A stretch of DNA of 64,000 bases from Pyrus communis (GCF_963583255.1 NC_084819.1:21073460-21137459), one strand, 5' to 3'. Positions 1 through 11,199 are shown, counted from the first letter of the stretch. Made by a program: numbers and translations. The notes: generated from the sequence alone by a model not told the origin.

Positions 1-689
1 CTTCTTAAATTTAGTGTTATCTATCGTGCTTGGGAGTATTAATTCTGTCATAAAGTAATGAGGCAATACCTGTCGGTTTTTCTGGTTAGTGCAACGTCCT
101 AAATCATTGCTAGCGTAGCCTATGTTAATAAGAGCTAATAAAAATAAAATTATTCCCAGATGACTATTCTATTGGTTTGGGTGACTCCAGCTTTACTGAG
201 AGGTCAAACGATTTTTCTCTTCAGTTTGCACAAGGTTGTCATTTGTAATGTCATTTTAATTTTCAGTATATTATCTAAATTACTGTACTATTGATTGCAC
301 GTTTTAGCTTTTAACTTGAGGCTTGTTTTGGACATAGAGGTTGAGAGCTATCTATTTTGCCACTACTTTACTGCTTCAGATTTTTGGTTCGATTCGGATA
401 TTTGTTTACTCAATGACTATGGTGTTGATTTTGTACAGGCATGACACTCCATTGTATCAGTACGTTATGACCAGTCATGAGGCGTGATAATATAGTCGGA
501 ATAACTGGTGAAGAAAACAACTACATAAAAAAGACTATCGAGAACCTGAAAATCACACATGGATGGAAGCAACCTATGAACTACACCCAACAGGTTAACA
601 TCGTTATGCACCGCGATTCATATGTCCCTTTAATACTCGTTCACTCTAAATACAACATGTGAAATGATACACTTTGTGTCTTTTTCTTG

Positions 690-693
<4 letters not shown>

Positions 694-722
<29 letters not shown>
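694..722. repeat. (AT)n microsatellite
   Basis: Uninterrupted alternating AT run of about 29 bases, seen directly. A likely polymorphic simple-sequence repeat. Confidence 0.95.
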
Positions 723-725
<3 letters not shown>

Positions 726-885
726 GAAAATTTAGGAGCACTTCTATATTTTATCATAATCAAAACGAAATAAGTGTATAGCTAGTTAATTGCTTCACCT
801 GATCGATCCCTCCATCCTAGGAAAACGTCTTTGATCAATATAAATTAGTGCATGCGTATGAAACCCCAATTTGTCAACTACCTGG
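721..885. repeat. Diverged direct repeat, copy 1
   Basis: About 130-160 bp beginning GAAAATTTAGGAGCACT is repeated with substitutions and small indels at about 2490-2625 (GAAAATTTAGGACCACT). Shared blocks in the same order include CGAAATAA, TAGCTAGTT, TTGCTTCAC and AAACC..AATTTG. It is probably an old dispersed repeat or local duplication; the family is not recognised. Confidence 0.6.
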
Positions 886-1766
886 ATACTTTGAATGCGG
901 TCTCTAATCAACTCAAACTTTAGACTAAAATCTAGTTTGTTCTAATTTTTTTAGAGTGATGTTATTCCTACCCTAATGTCTATTTGCAAAAAGACTGATA
1001 AGGACATTAATTATCTTGTTTTACTTAATTAAAAAAAAAAAAGTTAGGCGTGGGAGATGATTTGTCTACCTTAAACCCTAACTCATATTTTCATCTCCTT
1101 TCATTTAGAGAAAGTAAAAAAATATCAATGGACTTAGAAGATGACTTTTTCATTGAACAGGTGGAAGATGACACTTCTACGGAAGAGGTAGAAGATTATG
1201 TTTTCATTGAAAAGGTAGAAGAATAATTCGTGTGTAGGTCATTTGAATTTGTCCATCATATTTTTAAATTTATCATTGTCAAATTCTAATTCGGATACCT
1301 CTATCGTTTTCATTTGAATTTGCAGACTTTAGTGGTTTTTTTTTTATTCAAGTCCCTAACTCTTAATACACCTTGCCACATGTCTTTTCCATTTCTAAAT
1401 TGTTTTCTTTATCATTTAAAACAATTAAAACTAGCAAAAATTGTTTTGAAAATATCTAACAAATTATGGAATTTAATTTCACAATTCAAAGGGATTTTAA
1501 AGTCCTACATTTTGTGGCATTTAAAAGGCTCAAAAGAGACAAAAACGTTAGAAAACAACATAAAATTTCATTTGAAAAGAATGTATCCAACAATTCTAAT
1601 AATTATGGGTACATATAATCAATTACTATACCCATATTAGTATGGGTACATTAATATGGATATATTTTGAATGATTGATAAAAAGGCTTAATTATGGGTA
1701 CATAAGCTACAAGTGAAAAAATATTGTACCAATTACATAGTACTATCTATGAATTTTTGTGGGTTG

Positions 1767-1769
<3 letters not shown>

Positions 1770-1807
<38 letters not shown>
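1770..1807. repeat. (CA)n microsatellite
   Basis: Perfect alternating CA run of about 38 bases, seen directly. Confidence 0.95.
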
Positions 1808-1808
<1 letters not shown>

Positions 1809-1931
1809 AAATGAGTAGTTCATGAATATCTTTGATATTAATTGTTTTTAAACAAAGAAATTTGAAAATAAATTATTTATTTATTTGAATTTGAAATTAC
1901 AATTTTTAAGTTAAAAATAAATAACTAACTT

Positions 1932-2276
1932 TGTAAGATCCCACATCGCCTATGGGAGTGATCCTTATATGTATATTCCCATCCCTACAACATAGGCCAT
2001 TTGGGAGCTCACTGGTTTCGGGTTCCGTTGGAACTTCGAAGTTAAGCGAGTTGCACGCGAGATTAAATTCCATAATTGATTATATATACACAATTGATTA
2101 TATATACCCATACTAATATGGGTATATTAATTGATTATACGTACCCATCGAGAAGTTCTTGTGTGAGTTCCCAGAAACAAAATCATGAGGGCGTGGTCGG
2201 GGCCCAAAACGAACAATATCGTGTTACAATGGTGGAACGGGCCCGGGAAGTGGTCCCCCCAGGCTAGGATGTGACA
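1932..2276 (+). mobile_element. Cassandra (TRIM) solo LTR with 5S-rRNA-like core
   Basis: The segment starts TGTAAGATCCCACATCGCC and ends GGATGTGACA, the terminal signatures of Cassandra terminal-repeat-in-miniature elements. It holds a 5S-like core (GAACTTCGAAGTTAAGCGAG near 2031-2050) that in this family carries the RNA polymerase III promoter, and the 3' block with GGGCCC and GACAATATCGTG-like sequence. Flanks are AACTT and GACTT, a 4/5 match, consistent with a worn 5-bp target duplication. About 90 bp of AT-rich sequence (2065-2155) interrupts the 5S-like part. No second LTR or internal domain is nearby, so it is a solo LTR. Confidence 0.85.
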
Positions 2277-3748
2277 GACTTGGAAATATATTAATAGTAA
2301 AATAATTATGTGTACTAAGTTCAGAGACCTTGATCAAAAAATGAAAATCAATGAGATTTTAGTGATAAGATGTTGATATCTAGGGACCGGAGCCTAATTT
2401 TTCTTTTTCTAATTTATTAAAATTAAAATAGTCGGATCTCCAAGTCACCACATCTATACTATGTGTGTTGTATTTTGTATTTCTGAAATGACATAGAGAA
2501 AATTTAGGACCACTCCTATATTTAATATCATAAACAAACGAAATAATTGTAGCTAGTTGCTTCACTTGATATAAAGTAAGCATGGAAAATACGTATAAAA
2601 CCAAATTTGCCAATTAGCCGGTGACAACGAGAGTGACTGTGGTGTAATACTGACGATGACACCTACTGCAACTTGTAGTTTACTAAATTAAGAGTTTTCT
2701 TTTTTATAAAACTTGTTGTTGTCTAGGTGTTTTTTCCTAGTCTACTAAAATTAAAATAGTCGGATCTCCGAGTCGCCACGTCTTAATTTATGCATAAACT
2801 TTCTTAAACTTCTGATTAATAAAAGGACTGAATTATTTCACCAATTATTGTGTCTAATAGATTGAATATTGCAACATATTAATAAAATCAATTGACAATA
2901 TGAAGTGTACTACAACTCCTTATAAGCCATTGCATGGATTGGTCCCTCATTGATATGTGGGAATTTATCCTGACATTCTCATACGCCCCTTGCATGTGGT
3001 GAATTTTCAAGTCTAACAATTGTACAACACAAATTGTGTGATCTGAATTATTGGCCGTTGGGCTATATGTGAGCTAACCTTCTTTAATACTATGAAAAAA
3101 AATTAAGGTTCCATCATAAAACTAATTGACAATATGAAGATTATCTCAACTTTTTAAATTTAGTGTTACCTAACAACACGCAATTATATTTAATATATAA
3201 TTGTCTCTATCACGACGGTTTCAGCATGAATGCGAGTGTACAATTAAATTAACAAGTTCCAAACTGTATGTTGTGTACATGCATGTGGGTAGGTAATTGC
3301 TGTAATCAGCATATGTAACTTGTAAGAAGAAACGATTAGCTACTAAAGAAAGTAAAGCAGTTGGAATACTCGGCCAGTGATTCAACTGATTAACATGTAG
3401 TTGACAAAAAATACCTAGCACTAGCAGAAGAGATTTTTTTATTATACTGGAAACATGATCAGTACATTAATGTCATAATAAAAGTGGAGAGAAGTTTTTA
3501 TTTTTCAAATTTCCATTGAATTGTATTATGTTATTTGATGTACTAGACCGTGTTTCCGATACACTAAAAAATCCCTTCACTAGCAGAACCAAACATGAAG
3601 GAGTAGTACTTTACGTACCAAATACCGTGCAAACTCATTCATCGGTACCGGCCGTTGCCCCTTCACGTGCATGAAGCTCCAAAGGGAAACCCTAACATGT
3701 TATAACATTAACCGAATTTGCTTAATTACTCCTTCGTTGGCTTTAAAG
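2277..3748. other. Intergenic DNA with diverged local repeats
   Basis: No gene is supported. It holds the second copy of the 721-885 repeat (about 2490-2625). A short block AATTAAAATAGTCGGATCTCC appears twice, near 2420 and 2750, followed both times by a GAGTC/AAGTC-CACC context. ATTGACAATATGAAG also occurs twice, near 2890 and 3124. Confidence 0.6.
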
Positions 3749-4012
3749 TGTTAACTACATTGAAGAAGTAGCAGAGATGAACAATTATCAAATCAAGAAA
3801 TGAAGGTTCACAGAGAGAAGAGAAATGTGAGAACGAAATGAATGAAGCTTTTGTATTAAACTCAATGAACTAACTTTACTATCTGTTTACAATAGCTATA
3901 TATAGCTGACTAGAGGACTAACTAACTTTTTCAACTAACTATTACATCATCCAATCCTTTACAACTGTTTTGATGAGTTAGTAGAGATGAGTTGGCAATG
4001 ATATATTCAACA
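3749..4012 (-). repeat. 3' LTR of the short retroelement
   Basis: 264 bp, nearly identical to the copy at 5838-6101. The few visible differences lie mostly in the last 50 bases (for example GAGTTAGTAGAGATG here against GAGCTGGCAGAGATG in the other). Confidence 0.93.
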
Positions 4013-4031
4013 TCCCCCCTCAATCTCAACT
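4013..4031 (-). other. Polypurine tract of the short retroelement
   Basis: Minus-strand reading gives TTGAGATTGAGGGGGGA directly before the 3' LTR, the standard position and composition of a plus-strand priming site. Confidence 0.8.
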
Positions 4032-4452
4032 GGGTTCCCTAGTTTGAGATTGAATGAGTGCTTTGACAAATGCAGAACTATGAAGTGCTTCTTGTCCATG
4101 TACTTCTAGCCCTCCTGAGCTTGAAAATGCATTTAGCTCTCACTAACCTCTCAAATTCTCAACAACAATATCAAATTCCGAATTTCATATTTCTTCACCA
4201 TAAGTGCACCAAAAAACCCAATTCTTCTCAACTCTCTATTGGGTTTCTGTAACAGTCAAATCACATTCAATTGCATGATCTGCATCTTCCTCAAACTGAC
4301 AGGTATTCAAAACTTAAATCCATACTTTGTAGCTACTGTTTTCTTTGCGATAAGGTTTCCAATATTTCATAATCAACATTCTGAGAAGACCTTCAATTTT
4401 CACAAATCCAACGACAAGCATTACAATAAGAGAAATCAAGAAACACAACCTT

Positions 4453-4795
4453 CTTCGGCAATCGGCCTTCAATGAAGAAAGAGAACAAGAACTGCACTCC
4501 GGCAATCGGCTTTAATGGAGTTGCACACAATAACAACAAACAAAACTTGTCAAGAACGTTACTCCGGCTATCGGCCTTTAAGGAGTAACACACAATTTCT
4601 GAGACAAAACTTTTCGCTCCGGCTATCGGCCTTATGGAGGAAACAAATTGCATTCAACACACTATTGGCAATCGGCCTTATGGAGTGCACAAATCACAAA
4701 CAACCAAGAACTAATCACACAACAAAAAGGAATGGCTATCAGCCTTTGTATTCCTTCAACAATTTCGCAAAAAATGTCTATCGGCCTTAACAGAT
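4453..4795 (-). repeat. Array of seven hairpin-forming GGCCGATAGCC repeats
   Basis: Seven copies of a motif with consensus CTCCGGC(A/T)ATCGGCC on the plus strand, usually followed by TT(A)n(T/A)GGAG. They start near 4455, 4498, 4561, 4618, 4664, 4733 and 4777, spaced about 45-70 bp apart by unrelated AC-rich spacers. The better copies fold on themselves: CTCC pairs with GGAG, and GGC with GCC around a CGATA loop. The array lies inside the non-coding body of the retroelement. Its role is unknown; packaging, dimerisation or recombination are only guesses. Confidence 0.8.
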
Positions 4796-5821
4796 AAACT
4801 TGCATACAAGAAACCTTATCGAAGAAAACAAATTTTCATTGTGGCATTTAAGCAAACAGATAGAGTGCAGAATTTAGAAGCAAAACCTGAGACTCGAGCT
4901 CGTGATCGGAAAACCCAATCGGAGAACCTCCACCGAACCACCAGGTACCAAAAAACCCTGACGAACAGAGAGAAACCCTCAACGATCACAGCGGAAGAAC
5001 AACCCCGAAAATCGAAACAATTATTCAAATCTAGACAAAATTATCAAAAGTGAGAAGATTTTGTGCCTTCTTCATTAAGACAATCAAACAAACAGATGGA
5101 GTGCACATATCTTTTCCCTGTTGAAATACCCAGATTTGACACCAAGAACAGCAAATCGTCCGACACAAACTGAGCAAGAACACAATTCACAAGCTTTCAA
5201 GAACCTGTAGCTTTATACGGTGCCCTGCAAGCCCAAGAAGCCATCGCATCACAAGAAATGCCTGAACGACGATCAAGAACAGAGTTCAACGCGACAGCAA
5301 AAGAAACGAACCCTTTCAAGCATAACAATAGGATGATCTGGGACCATTCGACCATGTTCTTGGCATCAGAAACCATGTTGGAATTAGAATCATAGGCTGG
5401 CGATAAGATATTATCCCAACCTTGATTAACATCGCTCGAATCCAAAGTGGAGGACGGACCAAGAACACCGTGAATCGAAATTGGTCCGTCAAGAAACAGA
5501 TTCAGGTTCCACACTTCTTCTCTCAGGCTTTCCTTCGAACACCTTGTGAACATGACTCAGGGTACTTACCTACCGACTCTGTATCAGAACAAGAAAATCG
5601 ATCCCCAAAATCGATGAGAAGTAAAGATCGGTGAAAATCAATCACGTTCAGTAGAGAAATCTTTGATCACAGTCCAGAATAATCAACCCATAAATAAAAC
5701 AACGATCGTGGAAGCACCCAGAAATTTATCCGAACATCTAATGAAAATTTGGAAAGAACTAAGCTAGAAATAGATGAAAAATAATCGGAAGTGGAACCAC
5801 CATAATCAATGGCGTGAGCCT

Positions 5822-5837
5822 GGTGGCTCTGATACCA
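5822..5837 (-). other. Primer binding site (initiator tRNA-Met type)
   Basis: The minus strand reads TGGTATCAGAGCCACC directly after the LTR end. This is the usual Copia-type PBS and fixes the element's orientation. Confidence 0.88.
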
Positions 5838-6101
5838 TGTTAACTACATTGAAGAAGTAGCAGAGATGAACAATTATCAAATCAAGAAATGAAGGTTCAC
5901 AAAGAGAAGAGAAATGTGAGAACGAAATGAATGAAGCTTTTGTATTAAACTCAATGAACTAACTTTACTATCTGTTTACAATAGCTATATATAGCTGACT
6001 AGAGGACTAACTAACTTTTTCAACTAACTATTACATCATCCAATCCTTTACAACTGTTTTGATGAGCTGGCAGAGATGAGTTGGTAGTGATATATTCAAC
6101 A
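5838..6101 (-). repeat. 5' LTR of the short retroelement
   Basis: 264 bp, TG...CA termini on both strands, followed immediately on the plus strand by the TAAAG duplication. It would carry the element's promoter; a TAGCTATATATAGCT palindrome lies inside both LTR copies. Confidence 0.93.
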
Positions 6102-6600
6102 TAAAGGACACATCATATGCAAGACTCTATCATTGATAGATAACAAATCCTAACACATTTTAGAATGATATAGTGTGTGTGTGTGTTGGGGTGGGGGATT
6201 TAGAGACCGTATATATTTAGATCAAGGGGGTGGCCGACCCTGTCGCTTCAGGTTGAAGAAATTTCAATGTGTAATCGGACGTATATATCACCTAATAATG
6301 TTTTTAGTACGATAATAAAGATATTATTGAAAATTGTACCCTAATTGTATCCAAAATCCCCTCAAATTGTTTCCACCTGTAAATTCAAAATTTAATTGTG
6401 TGTAACATTATATAACATCATAGGTTCTACACTTTAATTTTTCTTTGTTGTATTTTAGATTCTCTTCAATTTAAAATTGAAAAATAAAGTGTTTTTCCAT
6501 TTCATCAATTTTGGTCCACACTGATTTTCTTTTTCCTATATTCTTGCCACCAAAATAGCACAGTTGCATTAGTGCATGTCCACACAGTCGATTTTCTCTC
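6102..6600. other. Upstream region of the AMT1 gene
   Basis: AT-rich region between the retroelement and the transporter gene with no ORF of note. It ends in a TATA box and a CT-rich leader. The retroelement ends only about 580 bp upstream of the AMT start codon, so it lies within promoter range. Confidence 0.6.
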
Positions 6601-6608
6601 TATATAAA
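6601..6608 (+). promoter_or_regulatory. TATA box of the AMT1 gene
   Basis: TATATAAA lies 74-81 bases before the start codon and is followed by a CT-rich leader (TCTTCACTC...TCTCTCTTTC), typical of plant 5' untranslated leaders. Confidence 0.75.
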
Positions 6609-6681
6609 GCACAAAATCAAGTCTTCACTTCTTCACTCTTTCTCTCTTTCTCTCTCGGAGACGAAACTCACAAAACACATC

Positions 6682-8196
6682 ATGGCCACTCTGACCTGCA
6701 CAGCCTCCGACTTAGCCCCACTTCTCACCACCGCCACTACCGCCCTCAATGCCACAGCCCTCTCCGAATTCCTCTGCGGCCGCTTTAACACAATCTCCAC
6801 CAAATTCGCTGACACCACTTACGCAGTCGACAACACTTACCTCCTCTTCTCCGCCTACCTTGTCTTCGCCATGCAGCTCGGCTTCGCCATGCTATGCGCC
6901 GGCTCCGTTCGTGCCAAGAACACCATGAATATCATGCTCACCAACGTCCTTGATGCCGCTGCCGGTGCCCTCTCCTATTACCTCTTCGGCTTTGCCTTTG
7001 CCTTCGGCGCTCCCTCCAACGCCTTCATCGGCCGACACTTCTTCGGCCTCCGAGACTTCCCCTCTGTATCCGGAGGAGACTACAGCTTCTTCCTCTACCA
7101 ATGGGCTTTTGCCATAGCCGCCGCTGGCATCACCAGCGGCTCTATCGCTGAGAGAACGCAATTCGTCGCTTACCTCATTTACTCTTCTTTCCTAACCGGT
7201 TTTGTCTACCCGGTCGTGTCTCATTGGTTTTGGTCCGCTGACGGATGGGCCAGTCCAACCCGTTCCGATAACTTACTATTTGGCTCCGGTTCAATTGATT
7301 TTGCCGGTTCGGGTGTGGTCCACATGGTTGGAGGCATAGCCGGTTTATGGGGCGCCGTGATCGAAGGCCCGAGAATTGGCAGATTTGATCGAACCGGCCG
7401 ATCTGTGGCCTTGCGGGGTCACAGCGCATCCCTAGTCGTTCTCGGTACGTTCTTGCTTTGGTTCGGGTGGTACGGGTTCAACCCCGGTTCATTTCTCACG
7501 ATTTTGAAGAGTTACGGCGATGGTGGTACTTATTACGGTCAATGGAGTGCCATTGGTAGGACAGCTGTCACAACGACATTGGCTGGCTGCACAGCCGCTC
7601 TCACTACCTTGTTCAGCAAGCGATTACTGGTGGGTCATTGGAACGTGCTCGACGTTTGTAACGGTCTGTTGGGTGGTTTTGCCGCGATCACCTCCGGGTG
7701 CTCGGTGGTGGAACCGTGGGCGGCAATCGTGTGCGGGTTCGTGGCCGCATGGGTTTTGATAGGATGCAACAAGGTGGCGGAGAAGCTAAAATACGATGAT
7801 CCATTGGAGGCTGCCCAGTTGCATGGTGGATGTGGAGCTTGGGGGCTGATATTCACAGGGTTGTTTGCAACAGAAAAATATGTGAATGAGGTGTACTCCG
7901 GCAGGTCAGGGCGCCCGTATGGGTTGTTTATGGGTGGTGGTGGGAGGCTGTTGGCGGCGCAAATTGTGCAGATTTTGGTGGTGGCAGGGTGGGTCAGTGC
8001 TACCATGGGCCCGCTGTTCTATGGGCTTCATAAGTTGAAGTTATTGAGGATCTCAAGGGAGGATGAGACTCAAGGGATGGATATGACAAGGCATGGTGGA
8101 TTTGCTTATGTTTACCATGATGAAGATGATCCGTCCATTAAACCTGAGTTTATGATGCGGAGGGTTGAGCCTGTTAATGATGCCAGTCCTGCATAA
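6682..8196 (+). CDS. AMT1-2: High-affinity ammonium transporter, AMT1;2-like
   Basis: Intact, intronless 504-residue protein. AMT1 proteins carry ammonium across the plasma membrane, mainly in roots and vasculature, as trimers of 11-helix subunits. The sequence shows the family core: [20 protein letters not shown] (48-67), [15 protein letters not shown] (75-89), the signature [13 protein letters not shown] (206-218) with pore His214, and LHGGCGAWG (380-388) with the second pore His381. The C-terminus keeps [12 protein letters not shown] (465-476); Thr469 corresponds to the threonine whose phosphorylation shuts the trimer in Arabidopsis AMT1;1. [20 protein letters not shown] and GPLFYGLHK match AMT1;2 better than AMT1;1 or AMT1;3, judged from memory. 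The start ATG follows the TATA box by about 75 bp and gives the normal N-terminal length. Absence of introns is usual for AMT1. Confidence 0.96.
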   Translation: MATLTCTASDLAPLLTTATTALNATALSEFLCGRFNTISTKFADTTYAVDNTYLLFSAYLVFAMQLGFAMLCAGSVRAKNTMNIMLTNVLDAAAGALSYYLFGFAFAFGAPSNAFIGRHFFGLRDFPSVSGGDYSFFLYQWAFAIAAAGITSGSIAERTQFVAYLIYSSFLTGFVYPVVSHWFWSADGWASPTRSDNLLFGSGSIDFAGSGVVHMVGGIAGLWGAVIEGPRIGRFDRTGRSVALRGHSASLVVLGTFLLWFGWYGFNPGSFLTILKSYGDGGTYYGQWSAIGRTAVTTTLAGCTAALTTLFSKRLLVGHWNVLDVCNGLLGGFAAITSGCSVVEPWAAIVCGFVAAWVLIGCNKVAEKLKYDDPLEAAQLHGGCGAWGLIFTGLFATEKYVNEVYSGRSGRPYGLFMGGGGRLLAAQIVQILVVAGWVSATMGPLFYGLHKLKLLRISREDETQGMDMTRHGGFAYVYHDEDDPSIKPEFMMRRVEPVNDASPA

Positions 8197-10235
8197 GTGA
8201 CTTCGTAATACATCTACACTACATAGTTGTGCTAAAATCAATCGTTCATGCGTGATAAATTTCTACTTAGCAACCTAAGATGCGTAATGGTCGCATACTT
8301 AGTGTGTTTATGTTTGATTACAGTTACTATTAGTGCATAACATGCATGCATTATGCACTATGCATTTTCAAGTGATACATATGTCTCTCACCAAGTAATA
8401 TATGTTAGTAAGTTAAGATGACAAAGTTTGATTTCGCAAGCTCTTGGGAGGTTCTGATTTTTGTATTTTTTTTTTAAGAAGCTATTTATACATACATACA
8501 TACATATATATATTTATATTTATGGACAATACTTCATTTTCGAGAAGGAAGATCCTCCTTCCTCATTAACGTGGAATCATTTCACCATATAATACGGATA
8601 TATAAGTTGGGATCATTCATTTTCTTTATAAAGGTCATCTCTAAAAAATTAATTAATTGGAGACTATTAGCCATCTATATATGTCATACAAATCCATAAT
8701 TATAATAACAAGTAACATTCTCATGAATCGTCAATTCTTTTATTCATATATAAATAATTAAAATGCCTCCAAATCGACAAGAAAATGGGATCTCACCAAT
8801 GTGCACTTGATTTTCAAATGCATATGAAACGGGTTTCTAGGCCATGGACATCTAAAAAGTTCTTCTAGCTAGCAATCACTTTCACTTCAATACCCGTTGC
8901 TGTGTCTTGCCAAACGAGATTATAATACTTACGGTACGTCATTAATCCAGTGTTCGTAAATATTTTTGGAAATGATTGAACGTTGAGCATCAAAGTGTTG
9001 ATGCGTCATGCGTGTTACTTGTTAGAGTTATATCATTGGTAGATCCGTAAATAAGTACTAACCCTTCACTATTTTTGTTTTTACGTACTTATTTGACCAA
9101 GTATTCGTAATTAACATGAATAATGACACTAATTAGTTAAATAATATCTTTGATTTTTTTTTATAAAAAAAACTAAAGAAAATAACTTAAAACTTTTGAA
9201 TTTTAACGATAAGATAAAATAAATGGTAAAGTAAATAGTACCAAGATTGATTTTTTAGTATAAAAATATAATTTTTCGTTAGAATAATCAGTACCGCGAG
9301 TTTTTTTATTAAAGTTCATTTTTTATATTCGTCTATGTCTCAGAAGTCAGAAATATAGATATTGGTAATGGTATTTTCTAGATAGACACGTCACGGTTCG
9401 CATTGAATGGCCAAAGAACTTGGCTCTTCGAGATCACAATAGTTTCTAGCTACACGTTGACTTGGTCGTTTTCTTTAGATCTAAATCTGAGAACGTAAGA
9501 TATAAGTTACTCCTTTATTAATATTTTTATCATTAAATAATTATGATATTTTATATGTAAATATTTTCAATTAATGATAAAAACATTTTTTTAATCTCTC
9601 AAACATCTCCGCTTAATTCTTATCATTGTTTTCGTTTTACTTATTCAATCTGATAGTAAAAAATATATGTGTGTTTGCTCGTGCATGCTGTTCAAAAAAG
9701 ATAAAGTATGTGCATTCCATTTGGTGTACCTAAATGAAGTTAGATAGTGTCTAAATAGAGAGTGATGATGTTGCTATTTTGCAAGAGTAACTGACAATCC
9801 AACCGGTCAGATAGCCACATTCAATTAAGTTTTCTCCTTTGTAAGGAGATAAATATGGAGGCATATACCATACATACATATGAGTGCTGCATAAAATGAA
9901 CGTTAGTAAACGACATGGCTGCAACATCTTATCTTTAACTATTCGAGGAATTGATTCCCAAATTCGTGCCTGCTATAGACAACTCTCTGGATTGTGAAGG
10001 AATCAAATGTCCGATTGGGCAACTTTGTCTGTCAAATTCTCAATGCAAGTTTCAACAATCTCTTACACAGAATTTTATCTTTAATGATTAGATGCTTAAT
10101 TAGAATGGAATAGGAAGAGTTTGTGAGTACTAATTCCAAGAGACGAACCAATCATCACTTTACCATTTACCTCAGTAGCCATTTGAAGCATATACCAGTA
10201 CTTTTGCTTTAATCTACCAAAATAAAACGTTTTCA
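8197..10235. other. Intergenic AT-rich DNA
   Basis: Follows the AMT1 stop and presumably includes its 3' untranslated region. No ORF or element is recognised. There is a short ATAC/ATAT microsatellite near 8490-8515 and scattered poly-A/T. Confidence 0.6.
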
Positions 10236-10685
10236 GGCTACTTTGGTATTATTGTGCTTTAAAAAAAAAAAAATTAATTTTGCTATGCTGTGAGAATAAA
10301 CAGCTGTAATAAACTTTTTCTTTGTAAAAGTGCTTTTAACAAAAAAATAGTGTCTAAGTGTTTGGTAAATTTTTATATAAATTGATGTGAATATGTTAAA
10401 TGACTAAAAAAGATATGATATTTAATGTGATATAATAATTGTCAAAGAGAACAATGTAGGGGCAATGATTGTAAATTTATAAAATATGTGGTGGTATACT
10501 TGTCATTTGAAACTTTTCATTAAATGGGCATTGATTACCATCCTTTGAAAAAAAAAAAAACATTTTTAGAAGTATGGTAAATCTTACTTTCTGCTTTTCT
10601 ACTGTCATTTAGAGCAGTTGCTTTCTTTTAAAGACACTTTTTTTTTTTTTTTTTTTTTTAAAGCACCACAATCTCAAACTAGCTA
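10236..10685. mobile_element. MITE-like element with about 25-bp inverted ends
   Basis: The left end reads GGCTACTTTGGTATTATTGTGCTTT. The right end, in reverse complement, reads AGCTAGTTTGAGATTGTGGTGCTTT. Both are followed inward by poly-A. About 450 bp, non-coding. It resembles the element at 32726-32940 (GGCTGGTTTGGTATTGCTGTGCTTT), so it belongs to a local MITE family, probably hAT-like. A clear target duplication was not found, so the ends are approximate. Confidence 0.65.
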
Positions 10686-10771
10686 TTAGGCAAAACTTAT
10701 GAATCTCATTAAGATGTACTTGATGCTAAAACAGGGCCTTAAACATATGAAATCTATCATTTCGTCATCAG

Positions 10772-11003
10772 TGTCACATCTCGACCCGGGCTCCACCACA
10801 TCTCGGGCTAGACTCCGCCGTAGCACGATACTGTCTAGTGGGTCATCCATCCTAGGATTACTCTCGCGCGAACTCGTTTAACTTCGGAGTTCCGATGAAC
10901 TCCGAAGCCAGTGAGCTCTCAAAAGGCCTCGTGCTATATGGAGGTGGGCATGTACATATAAGGCATAGAGGATCCACTCCCCTGGGCGATATGGGATCTA
11001 ACA
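10772..11003 (-). mobile_element. Cassandra (TRIM) solo LTR, minus strand, perfect TSD
   Basis: Minus-strand reading starts TGTTAGATCCCATATCGCCC and ends CGAGATGTGACA, with the 5S-like core (GGAACTCCGAAGTTAAACGAG) at about 10876-10896. Perfect 5-bp duplications ATCAG flank it at 10767-10771 and 11004-11008. It is shorter than the copy at 1932-2276 because it lacks the AT-rich insert. With no partner LTR or interior, it is a solo LTR left by recombination. Confidence 0.92.
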
Positions 11004-11199
11004 ATCAGTATATATCTTGACTAGAAAACATTCGTCGATATATATATATATATATTTATAACAATTAGAAAAATAATTCTTCAGATTTACAGACAACAGA
11101 CAACAACTTTCCTCAAAATATGATCAACCAATCCATCCATTTGATGATCTATACATACAGAAGCAACAATCTCATTAATATTTGCGAGTGATGTTAACT

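Larger units (their letters stand above)
1..1931. other. Intergenic AT-rich DNA with microsatellites
   Basis: No gene can be supported here. The stretch is AT-rich with short ORFs that lack codon structure or family resemblance. It holds an (AT)n run at about 694-722 and a (CA)n run at about 1770-1807. A small palindromic motif (TACCCATATTAGTATGGGTA, about 1629-1648) recurs inside the Cassandra LTR downstream, which suggests local copying. Confidence 0.6.
3749..6101 (-). mobile_element. Complete short non-autonomous LTR retroelement (TRIM/LARD-like)
   Basis: Two 264-bp near-identical direct repeats (3749-4012 and 5838-6101) begin TGTTAACTAC and end TATTCAACA. The pair is flanked by perfect TAAAG target duplications (3744-3748 and 6102-6106). 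Read on the minus strand, the 5' LTR is followed by TGGTATCAGAGCCACC, the initiator-tRNA-Met primer site of many plant Copia elements, and the 3' LTR is preceded by a purine tract TTGAGATTGAGGGGGGA. The inner 1.8 kb is too short for gag-pol and shows no protease, integrase or RT motif. It must therefore have been mobilised by another element's proteins. Near-identity of the LTRs suggests a fairly recent insertion. Confidence 0.93.

Noticed and set aside
439..487. Possible terminal exon after a TTGTACAG acceptor, ending HEA-stop
   Set aside because: Only 16 codons, no recognisable family and no upstream exon in the window; an acceptor-like site is expected by chance.
1128..1226. Acidic 32-codon ORF (MDLEDDFFIEQ...)
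   Set aside because: Too short, internally repetitive, no promoter or family evidence.
4453..4795. CRISPR-like array (palindromic repeats with spacers)
   Set aside because: Plant nuclear DNA, irregular spacing, diverged repeats, and inside an LTR element; no cas genes.
5197..5553. 118-codon minus-strand ORF as Gag of the short retroelement
   Set aside because: No zinc knuckle or capsid-like motif; noted only as possible captured sequence.
6892..8241. Several ORFs antisense or out of frame in the AMT1 gene
   Set aside because: Shadow frames of a GC-rich coding sequence; the sense frame is a clear AMT1 protein.
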